From positions 1-14,921 of the forward strand of contig JAAZDH010000034.1 in assembly GCA_012512865.1 (NCBI GenBank): 14,921 nucleotides of DNA, written 5' to 3'. This DNA is from Clostridiaceae bacterium. Its GTDB lineage: Bacteria > Bacillota > Clostridia > Acetivibrionales > DUMC01. A program made the position numbers and the translations under genes. Below, one piece after another: positions 7,101 to 12,572 of the stretch; within the stretch, counting starts at the first letter, position 1; the number at the start of each line of letters is the position of its first letter. The notes beneath the pieces are model-generated. The model was not told the origin of the DNA and ran no database searches. It was given only the letters and a program-made list of their open reading frames with translations.

Positions 7101-8510
7101 AAAGCACTGTATGATTTGGGGGCGATAAAAAATCCTGTAAACTTCATGGAAGCATTTACGCTGCTGCCCCGGGAGGTGTGCGGCATAAATGACGATGCGG
7201 CAGCTTACGAGTGCTTTGACAAGTATTTTGAATTCCTGGCGGAGCTGGGCGGCTGCCTTGATTCCATAAGAAAAATGGATACTGCTTTAAATAGCATGAG
7301 GAACCTGGAGGTCATACAGGAGGATTACCTGGAGGATTTTGAAGAGCTTGCTGCGACGGGTATTGGTGAGTTAAAACAGGCTGATATGGATGAGCCAAAA
7401 CCGGTTGACCTTGATGATGAGTTTAAACCGGTTGGTACAGCAGAACTTAAACCCTCCGGTATCAGCACTTTTGAACCAGGAAGCATTAATGAACTCAAAT
7501 CGGCTTATTTCGAGGTGGTCGGCGATTATGAGCAGTTGAAGAGGGAAATATCGAGCAATGTTATTCCACCTGGCATGCCTGGAGGAATAGAGGACAAGCT
7601 GAAAAAGCTGGTTGCCGCTTATAACGCGGCATTTGCAGGGTTTCATGCAGTGGTTTCCGGGAGAGCAAGGGAACTGGCTTCCATTCTCAAGGGCCCCGCA
7701 GTGCAATTGATAGAAGCGTTTGAAAGAATAAACTTCAGGAATATAAAAAGAATTGAAGATTTGCATAATGAGCTGCGCGGGATAAAAGTATGCAATTGTG
7801 AATTGACGCAAGAAGACGATGAGCCGCTGAATTGCTCCTGTACCGGTTCCCTGGCAGGCCTGGCCGGACTGGTGGATCAATTGCAGTTAATAAAGCGTAC
7901 CGATGAATCCATTAGAAGGCAGGTTGGCAATATTGGAGGGAATCACGTTGCAAAGCTGCTTTCACTTGACAACAAGGCGGAGGGGCGCACCGTAACGCTG
8001 GGTGATTACTTAAGGGCTGTTGATGTGAAGAAGACTGTCGATGAGAAGAAGGAGATTGGTGAAAGAGAAGAGCTTGATGAAAGAAAAGGAATTAGCGAAA
8101 CAGAAGGGGTTCGCGAAAGAGAAGAGATTGATGAAGAAAAGAAGGCTAGTGAAAAGGAAGAAAAAAACACCCGCTTCCTTGTGCGGGATTGGGAAGCCCT
8201 TAAAGGATACTTGGAAAAAGGCTTTGAAAATTTAGCTGAAAGTAATGCCGGGGAGGCAATACGCTTGTTGACCAGGCTTTCCAGGCATATTAATTCGTAC
8301 CTGGCTGAATGCGAGGTTTCAAAGAATCAGCAGGAATCCAAGGAAAAGGCGAGGAAAAAAATAGGGTTCAGCAGGTTATATGCAGAGATACGTTCGGAAA
8401 TAGTAAATTCAGGGTACAAGGTTGTTACCGTGGATGATTTTGCACGGACGCTGATACGCGTAATCGACAGGGCAAAAAAGGAATACGACGATGTGGACAT
8501 AGACGGGTAA
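4101..8510 (+). CDS. Very large P-loop ATPase, BrxC/PglY/DUF6079-like; solitary
   Basis: A protein of about 1469 residues. The Walker A motif is GQYGTGKS (109-116) and Walker B is LVILFDEF (289-296), both in the first quarter; a long helical remainder has no recognisable catalytic motif. RGQYGTGKSYFLLML close to the N-terminus, the size, and the Cys pairs near the C-terminus resemble the large ATPases of BREX-type phage defence (BrxC, PglY) and the DUF6079 family; this assignment is from memory of those families and is tentative. C1231-x-C1233 and C1245-x-C1247 could bind zinc. Three low-complexity tracts interrupt the fold: residues about 38-52, 1086-1135 and 1308-1355. Start: ATG 4101 has no ribosome site, whereas GTG 4125 is eight bases after AAAGGA, so residues 1-8 may not be translated. 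No methyltransferase, PglZ-like phosphatase or helicase gene accompanies it, so a defence role is not shown. Cytoplasmic; no membrane segment seen. Confidence 0.85.
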   Translation: MKSERMMHVVQHELIGSVVKLKKFAPVVDLQWADSLAEAVEASEAGEAGKADDGGDLNLVDSYIVTDELAAHFERVLESLTLRRHEKKALRDGSLVDTDIHSRAYILRGQYGTGKSYFLLMLSALLESLGNERLFKELYGKFGVFDGIKHHMDSLKEAGIKYLVVRIDGVKNADMHFNELVQKKVVSRIQAAIGEVDFCDSYGIAIRKLEGYREDPVFSKLLQDALESRSISYDWLIDSLKTSKRKGIKTYREIIESITRHRIDEGFDSLEDFLRSASSYIRGKGYRGLVILFDEFSAYVSASIEDGRITTDLASIQSLAQLTLPREGQELFFVCSMHIDIGRVLGNVMNTAEEIQKVRGRFSEMTLSFSNSANLVENILVVDRDRFTGLQRKYKEYFGALPARYPGMVKVYPVHPHTVNSIISVSSKFAQNERTIFSFFADTVSKKLREPVIKDGRLNLVTTGDIYDYFIDTISEHNAIIKDSAMRCLSFCRTGLEKDVIKALVIANVSAGEDFDSRLSSRDISFILGVDDTRQIDMFLKGMSANPASNIIFYERDYRFEFIASGGTAADISAELEKEALQVEPYDALLALLEEYAPSVCIRKAYNINPSKNLMPVRRNLSGVIYRPADFLKVAQQEISEVSKDGKIIFIVPAFDDKAEKDFIENVKALLADAPANVCVGIPKSFPYHIEKDLAFFVVSRKMEQAGGLDENSMKTLKKLQKPVEKMVDYEIKKFGSISNFTFVFNGNIVEERFSNIEELFKFLMSRHYSKFPLDSAQPIHGKNSVHGLVENFFVFGEKTNIPENYSSEMDKLIMEVLKPLDLVKVERSGSGHSARLKIPGEDNNPKSFEIWNIVNDVSRPVKEIFSMLEKAPYGLPDYMVELYIAAAAASNQLAISYKGQVMQLNKMSIALVNSPGYALEKVRIASPELKAKVKRVWSIFGRIGARCGAGSFDPEVPQGDESVRSLLAADVSDVKNVLENLQGRLEIFHVKNSLVIKLIKALYDLGAIKNPVNFMEAFTLLPREVCGINDDAAAYECFDKYFEFLAELGGCLDSIRKMDTALNSMRNLEVIQEDYLEDFEELAATGIGELKQADMDEPKPVDLDDEFKPVGTAELKPSGISTFEPGSINELKSAYFEVVGDYEQLKREISSNVIPPGMPGGIEDKLKKLVAAYNAAFAGFHAVVSGRARELASILKGPAVQLIEAFERINFRNIKRIEDLHNELRGIKVCNCELTQEDDEPLNCSCTGSLAGLAGLVDQLQLIKRTDESIRRQVGNIGGNHVAKLLSLDNKAEGRTVTLGDYLRAVDVKKTVDEKKEIGEREELDERKGISETEGVREREEIDEEKKASEKEEKNTRFLVRDWEALKGYLEKGFENLAESNAGEAIRLLTRLSRHINSYLAECEVSKNQQESKEKARKKIGFSRLYAEIRSEIVNSGYKVVTVDDFARTLIRVIDRAKKEYDDVDIDG
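4212..4256 (+). repeat. Five 9-base repeats inside the ATPase gene (Glu-Ala-X)
   Basis: Units GAAGCTGTT, GAAGCTAGT, GAAGCTGGT, GAAGCTGGC and AAAGCTGAT are in frame and encode EAV EAS EAG EAG KAD. The tract lies between the N-terminal strand and the segment leading to Walker A, where a surface loop would be expected. Confidence 0.8.
7357..7506 (+). repeat. Degenerate 24-27-base repeats inside the ATPase gene
   Basis: About six decayed units of 8-9 residues can be aligned on a recurring pattern: an acidic residue, an aliphatic or aromatic residue, Lys, Pro, then Val or Ser (for example GELKQAD, DEPKPVD, DEFKPVG, AELKPSG, NELKSAY). The phase drifts by one codon between units. It separates two helical parts of the protein. 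Confidence 0.6.
8022..8165 (+). repeat. Eight tandem 18-base repeats encoding a charged hexapeptide array
   Basis: Eight gapless 18-base units encode DVKKTV, DEKKEI, GEREEL, DERKGI, SETEGV, REREEI, DEEKKA and SEKEEK. The coding strand is almost pure purine through much of the array. The peptide is highly charged, with a hydrophobic residue at every sixth position in the first six units, and probably forms an exposed helix or linker before the conserved-looking C-terminal domain that starts near NTRFLVRDW. Confidence 0.85.
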
Positions 8511-8540
8511 GCAGTCCTGTTTCATTCAAGCAGGCATTTC

Positions 8541-8569
8541 TTGGAAAATTTATTGGAATTAGCGATATT
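8541..8569 (+). promoter_or_regulatory. Possible promoter before the SDR gene
   Basis: TTGGAA (8541-8546) and GATATT (8564-8569) are separated by 17 bases; each matches consensus at four of six positions. Transcription would begin near 8576, leaving a very short leader before the ribosome site at 8578. The alternative is read-through from the ATPase gene 31 bases upstream. Confidence 0.3.
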
Positions 8570-8592
8570 TATTGTTAAGAGGAAGTGGTGTC

Positions 8593-9390
8593 GTGGTTAA
8601 AAAAATGTTTGATTTAACAGGAAAAGTTGCAATAATTACCGGGGCCAGCAGGGGTTTGGGACAATATTTCGGGCGGGCCTTGGCAAGCGCAGGTGCCGAC
8701 CTTGTAATAACTAGCAGGAGCATTAATTCCCTTGAAAAGTTTAGAGAAGAAATTGAGTCCATGGGAAGGAAGGCATTCCCTGTTGAGCTTGATGTGTGTG
8801 ATTACAACAGCATACAGCAAATGGTGGAGAAAGCATATGAAGAATACGGTAAGATAGATATTCTTGTTAATAATGCTGGATGCAATATCAGGAAACCTGC
8901 CTTGGATATAACATGGGATGACTGGAACACAGTCCTTGATACTAATCTTCGCGGTTCTTTTTTTATTGCCCAGGCCGTAGCGAGAAAAATGATCCCGAGG
9001 AACTATGGACGGGTAATAAATATAGGCTCTGTCACCAGCGTTTTTGGTTATGCAGGAATTACACCTTATTGTGCAAGCCGGGGCGGAGTTAAGCAGATGA
9101 CGATGAGCTTGGCGGATGAATGGGGAAAATATGGTATTACGGTAAACTGCCTTGCCCCCGGCTGGTTTAAAACGGAACAAAACAAGATCCTGTACGAAGA
9201 CAAGGAATGGGTTGAATATATATGCGACAGGATACCGCTCAAGCGTCCCGGCCAGCCAGATGACCTAAACGGTATAATTGTATTCCTGGCATCAGATGAA
9301 AGCGAGTACATGACAGGCCAAACAATACTTGTTGACGGGGGCATTTCTACGGGAGCAACCCGGGCTACAAGCAAAAAGCAGGTTAAATAA
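8593..9390 (+). CDS. Short-chain dehydrogenase/reductase, gluconate 5-dehydrogenase/KduD-like
   Basis: A 265-residue classical SDR that would oxidise or reduce a sugar or sugar-acid hydroxyl with NAD(P). Features seen: cofactor motif TGASRGLG (16-23), NNAG (93-96), catalytic S146 and Y159 thirteen residues apart, and the C-terminal TGQTILVDGG. The opening MFDLTGKVAIITG and overall length fit the gluconate 5-dehydrogenase / 2-deoxy-3-ketogluconate dehydrogenase group, but substrate cannot be fixed. The catalytic YxxxK motif reads YCASR: arginine (R163) replaces the expected lysine. Start: GTG 8593 lies four bases after AGAGGAAGTGG (8578-8588), which is much better than the upstream TTG at 8572; ATG 8605 is the next alternative. 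It follows the ATPase by 82 bases and precedes the phosphatase-fold gene by 72 bases, so co-transcription of the latter two is likely. Confidence 0.92.
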   Translation: MVKKMFDLTGKVAIITGASRGLGQYFGRALASAGADLVITSRSINSLEKFREEIESMGRKAFPVELDVCDYNSIQQMVEKAYEEYGKIDILVNNAGCNIRKPALDITWDDWNTVLDTNLRGSFFIAQAVARKMIPRNYGRVINIGSVTSVFGYAGITPYCASRGGVKQMTMSLADEWGKYGITVNCLAPGWFKTEQNKILYEDKEWVEYICDRIPLKRPGQPDDLNGIIVFLASDESEYMTGQTILVDGGISTGATRATSKKQVK

Positions 9391-9444
9391 TTTATTAAAC
9401 TTGGGCAAAACTATATCAATAAACCATACCAAAAGGAGCAGTAA

Positions 9445-9462
9445 ATGGGGAAAGTTGAGTGA
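9445..9462 (+). CDS. Five-residue leader ORF (MGKVE) coupled to the hydrolase gene
   Basis: AAAAGGAG (9431-9438) is the best ribosome site in this stretch and stands six bases before ATG 9445. That ATG opens only five codons before TGA (9460-9462), and the next in-frame codon is the ATG of the hydrolase. The leader and the gene are therefore in the same frame, separated by one stop codon. This could be a translationally coupled minicistron or a recent nonsense change at the start of a longer gene. Confidence 0.45.
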   Translation: MGKVE

Positions 9463-10377
9463 ATGCAAGGCATGGATTGCAAGTTGTTAAGATGCATGAC
9501 ATTTAATATTTGCAGCGGCAATGCAGAAAAGGAAAATGATAATTCATGGAAACATAGAAAAGAAATGGTGGCCAGCATAATACGTTTTCACCGTGTTGAT
9601 GTTGCAGGGCTTCAAGAGGTTCTCAAAAATCAGCTTGACGACCTGTCAAGGCTTCTTCCCGATTATGCATGGATAGGTGTGGGCAGGGATGATGGGATTG
9701 AGAAGGGAGAGTTTACACCCCTGTTTTACCTTAAGAACCGCTTGGAAGTCTTGGAGTCAGGGCATTTCTGGCTGTCGAAAACCCCGGATGTACCAGGAAG
9801 CAGGAGCTGGGACGCCGTATGCAGGCGTATTTTAACATGGTCCAAGTTTCGTGACAGGATCACAGAAAAGGTATTCTTCCTGTTTAACACCCATTTTGAC
9901 CATATAGGTTTTAATGCAAGACGAAAAAGCGCCCATCTGCTGTTGAGGAAAATCCATGAAATTGGGGAGGGCTTGCCCGTAGTTGTTACGGGGGATTTTA
10001 ATTGCAATGAAAGAAGCGAAACATATAGCATATTAACAGATTACAAGAATAAGGACACGGAATATAGGGGTTTGCGGAATGCCCGCCTAGAATCCTGCTA
10101 TGATCATCACGGGCCCACCATAACCTACCATAATTATAATGCGACCAGAATTTTTGCCCTAATGAGGAAATTCAAGAGGTTGAAGAGTGCCCTGGATAGA
10201 TTTAACGTTGAAATGAGCCTTGACTTCATATTTGTTAAAAATGACGTGAAAGTGTTACAGCATGCTGTTTTAGCCGATACATGGGATGGATGGTATCCCT
10301 CGGACCACATGCCGGTGGTTGCCGACGTTGTCATCGATGATGCAGCCATGAATCAAAAAAGTTTTTTAAGCTGTTGA
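9463..10377 (+). CDS. Endonuclease/exonuclease/phosphatase-fold metal-dependent hydrolase
   Basis: A 304-residue member of the DNase I-like superfamily (EEP fold), which includes nucleases, inositol phosphatases and sphingomyelinases that cleave phosphoester bonds with Mg. The motifs appear in the right order: CMTFNI with N15, LQE with E52, NTHFDH (142-147), GDFN with D178 and N180, and a final SDHMPV with D281 and H282. LDFIFV (253-258) is also typical. No signal peptide or membrane segment is seen. Substrate is unknown; similar proteins in Clostridia and Bacteroidetes often lie among sugar-catabolic genes, which fits the SDR directly upstream. The frame is open only from ATG 9463, immediately after a TGA; the strong ribosome site belongs to the five-codon leader. 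ATG 9472 is another possible start and would leave the whole fold intact. Confidence 0.9.
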   Translation: MQGMDCKLLRCMTFNICSGNAEKENDNSWKHRKEMVASIIRFHRVDVAGLQEVLKNQLDDLSRLLPDYAWIGVGRDDGIEKGEFTPLFYLKNRLEVLESGHFWLSKTPDVPGSRSWDAVCRRILTWSKFRDRITEKVFFLFNTHFDHIGFNARRKSAHLLLRKIHEIGEGLPVVVTGDFNCNERSETYSILTDYKNKDTEYRGLRNARLESCYDHHGPTITYHNYNATRIFALMRKFKRLKSALDRFNVEMSLDFIFVKNDVKVLQHAVLADTWDGWYPSDHMPVVADVVIDDAAMNQKSFLSC

Positions 10378-10464
10378 AATCATCCCGGTGAATGTGTTAC
10401 AATATACAGGCGGCAGATAAAAAACAAGGGATATACTTTGCGGATTAATAATTGACCATACAAT

Positions 10465-10486
10465 TGAATAGAAGATGAATAGAAGA
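10465..10486 (+). repeat. Perfect 11-base tandem duplication just before the tRNA
   Basis: TGAATAGAAGA occurs at 10465-10475 and again at 10476-10486 with no change. It ends eight bases before the first base of the tRNA, so it probably lies in or beside the tRNA promoter. The remainder of 10378-10464 is AT-rich and shows no gene. Confidence 0.8.
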
Positions 10487-10494
10487 GTTGTTGC

Positions 10495-10572
10495 CGGGAT
10501 GTAGCGCAGTTTGGCTAGCGCGCTTGGTTCGGGACCAAGAGGTCGCAGGTTCAAGTCCTGTCATCCCGACCA
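10495..10572 (+). tRNA. tRNA-Pro (anticodon CGG)
   Basis: The cloverleaf is complete. Acceptor CGGGATG pairs with CATCCCG; the D stem GCGC pairs with GCGC; the anticodon stem CTTGG pairs with CCAAG around the loop TTCGGGA, giving anticodon CGG at 10530-10532. The T stem GCAGG pairs with CCTGT around TTCAAGT. Discriminator A is followed by an encoded CCA (10570-10572). It reads the proline codon CCG. A weak promoter with TTGACC at 10452-10457 and a poor -10 about 17 bases later is possible. Confidence 0.97.
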
Positions 10573-10580
10573 AAGGAACG

Positions 10581-10620
10581 ACAAGGGTTTAAAGGGTTAA
10601 ACCCTTGTTTTTTATTTTTT
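10581..10620 (+). terminator. Strong rho-independent terminator after tRNA-Pro
   Basis: ACAAGGGTTTAA (10581-10592) pairs perfectly with TTAAACCCTTGT (10597-10608) around an AGGG loop, followed by a T-rich tail to 10620. It begins eight bases after the tRNA CCA and closes the transcription unit to its left. Confidence 0.95.
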
Positions 10621-10643
10621 AGTTGGGAAAAAATATGGGGTGC

Positions 10644-10672
10644 TTGACAAAACAATAAATTGCATTCAAACT
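10644..10672 (+). promoter_or_regulatory. Probable promoter of the radical SAM / DUF2344 / rng unit
   Basis: A perfect -35 box TTGACA stands at 10644-10649. Seventeen bases later the -10 position reads CAAACT (10667-10672), a poor match; TGTAAA a few bases further on is closer to consensus but too distant. The position just after the tRNA terminator and before a long gene run supports a promoter here. Confidence 0.45.
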
Positions 10673-10718
10673 GTAAATGATAAAGCTTGTGATGCCATGA
10701 AGCGGAGGGTAAGCGTTG

Positions 10719-12572
10719 GTGGTAATAAGCGACAACATATTGAGCAGCGTGGAAAAACCTGCCAGGTATACGGGCAATGAATGGAACATGGTCGGGAAAA
10801 ACCCGGAAACCGTGGATATACGGTTTGCTTTTTGTTTTCCCGACGTTTACGAGGTGGGCATGTCCCACATGGGGTTGAAAATATTGTATCATCTTATTAA
10901 TGAAAGGGAAGATACTTATTGTGAAAGGGTATTTGCCCCATGGGTGGACATGGAGGCTAAGATGAGGGAAAACAATATCCCGCTGTTTTCACTTGAAACC
11001 AAGGATCCGGTAAAAACATTTGATTTTGTTGGTTTTACCTTGCAATACGAGATGAGCTATACCAATATCATCAACATGCTTGACCTTGCAGGGATTCCTG
11101 TCAGGGCTGAAGACAGGGGGGAAGGATGGCCCTTTGTATGCGCCGGCGGCCCCTGTGCATATAACCCGGAGCCCCTGGCGGAAATCATGGATTTTTTTGT
11201 GATTGGTGAAGGGGAAGAAATAATAAATGAAATATTGGATTTGTACAAGGAGTGGAAAAAATCCGGCTGTTCCCGGGAAGAGTTTTTAGGGGCGGTTGCA
11301 CTGGTTGACGGCGTGTATGTGCCAAGGTTCTACAACGTCGACTACAATCCGGATGGCACCGTAAAAGAAATAAGGCCGTCAAACGGCAAGTTCCCGGAAA
11401 AGATAAAGAAAAGGATAATTCGAAATTATGATGATGTTTACTTTCCAGGAAAAATCATTGTGCCATATATAGGTATAGTGCATGACAGGATAATGCTGGA
11501 GCTTTTCAGGGGTTGTATAAGGGGATGCAGGTTTTGCCAGGCAGGGTTCGTATACAGGCCGTACAGGGAAAGGAACTGTGAAAATCTGACTGATATAGCG
11601 GAGAAACTGGTGGATAGCACCGGTTACGAGGAGATATCCCTTACTTCCCTCAGCACAAGCGACTACAGCCAGCTGAGCAGGCTGACCAGCGCCTTGACGG
11701 AGAAAATGGGAGAAAGGAAGGTAAGCTTGTCCTTCCCCTCGCTGCGCATAGATTCATTTACCCTTGATTTAATGAAAAAGGCGCAGGAGGTAAGAAAAAG
11801 CGGGCTTACTTTTGCCCCGGAGGCCGGGACCCAAAGATTGAGGGATGTAATTAACAAGGGTGTCAGGGAGGAGGATTTGTTAAATTCGGTTGAGCTGGCA
11901 TTCAGCGGCGGCTGGAACAATGTCAAGCTATATTTCATGATCGGGCTTCCCACTGAAACATATGAAGATATCGAAGATATTGCAGACCTTGGTAAAAAGG
12001 TTGTTGACGTGTATGCTAAGGTTCATGCAGGGGATAAAGGGAAGGCGAAAAGCCTTAATATAACAATAAGTACATCTTCCTTCGTGCCAAAACCGTTTAC
12101 ACCTTTCCAGTGGGAACCGCAGGATACAATCGAAATATTAGAGGATAAGCAGAAGCATTTGAAAAACGTTATATTGTCAAGGCGCTTGAAAAGCATAAAA
12201 TACAACTGGCATGACCCTGAATTAAGTTTCATGGAAGCAGTATTTTCCAGGGGTGACAGGCGGACAGGCAATGTCTTGGTGACGGCATGGCGGAAAGGGT
12301 GCAAATTCGACGGCTGGGGAGAGCATTTCAAGTTTGACAGGTGGATGGAAGCCTTTGAAGAACGGGGTATTGACCCTTCTTTTTATGCGAACAGGAAAAG
12401 GGAATACGGGGAAGTATTCCCGTGGGACCATATTGATGCAGGGGTTAGGAAAGATTTCCTTGCCTTGGAAAATAAAAAAGCATATAGAGGTGAAACCACC
12501 CCCAACTGCAGGATGCGGTGCAGTGGCTGCGGGGCGGCTTCCTTGCTGGGAGGTGCCTGCCTTGGTGTTTAA
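10719..12572 (+). CDS. Radical SAM protein of the TIGR03960 type, function unknown
   Basis: A 617-residue protein of the uncharacterised radical SAM family that is regularly found beside DUF2344 proteins. The N-terminal half carries RYTGNEWN, FAFCFPDVYEVGMSHMG and FVIGEGEE, resembling a B12-binding-like domain. The radical SAM cluster motif is CIRGCRFC, with C266, C270 and C273 as the likely 4Fe-4S ligands, and the barrel follows (APEAGTQRL, FMIGLPTE). The C-terminus has the family's WHDPELSFMEAVFSRGDRR and FPWDHID segments and ends in a Cys group C597-x3-C601-x2-C604, plus an extra C614 four residues before the stop. GGAGGG (10704-10709) serves both GTG 10719 and the adjacent TTG 10716; I take the GTG. 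The 3' end overlaps the next gene by eight bases, so the two are translationally coupled. The neighbouring RNase G suggests a job in RNA or ribosome biology, which is inference only. Confidence 0.93.
   Translation: MVISDNILSSVEKPARYTGNEWNMVGKNPETVDIRFAFCFPDVYEVGMSHMGLKILYHLINEREDTYCERVFAPWVDMEAKMRENNIPLFSLETKDPVKTFDFVGFTLQYEMSYTNIINMLDLAGIPVRAEDRGEGWPFVCAGGPCAYNPEPLAEIMDFFVIGEGEEIINEILDLYKEWKKSGCSREEFLGAVALVDGVYVPRFYNVDYNPDGTVKEIRPSNGKFPEKIKKRIIRNYDDVYFPGKIIVPYIGIVHDRIMLELFRGCIRGCRFCQAGFVYRPYRERNCENLTDIAEKLVDSTGYEEISLTSLSTSDYSQLSRLTSALTEKMGERKVSLSFPSLRIDSFTLDLMKKAQEVRKSGLTFAPEAGTQRLRDVINKGVREEDLLNSVELAFSGGWNNVKLYFMIGLPTETYEDIEDIADLGKKVVDVYAKVHAGDKGKAKSLNITISTSSFVPKPFTPFQWEPQDTIEILEDKQKHLKNVILSRRLKSIKYNWHDPELSFMEAVFSRGDRRTGNVLVTAWRKGCKFDGWGEHFKFDRWMEAFEERGIDPSFYANRKREYGEVFPWDHIDAGVRKDFLALENKKAYRGETTPNCRMRCSGCGAASLLGGACLGV

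Noticed and set aside
7371..7880. 169-codon minus-strand open frame inside the ATPase gene
   Set aside because: It overlaps the degenerate repeat region, shows no domain or ribosome site and is explained by the codon pattern of the + strand gene.
8614..9180. 188-codon minus-strand open frame inside the SDR gene
   Set aside because: The + strand SDR has all family motifs; the reverse frame has no recognisable domain and is a shadow.
4101..10377. A complete BREX, DISARM or similar defence system
   Set aside because: Only one ATPase resembles a defence component; no methyltransferase, PglZ, helicase or nuclease of those systems is seen, and the neighbours are an SDR and a generic EEP-fold hydrolase.
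10551..10892. Minus-strand open frame running across the tRNA terminator and the radical SAM start
   Set aside because: It overlaps the tRNA 3' end, the terminator and the N-terminus of a clear gene; its composition looks random.
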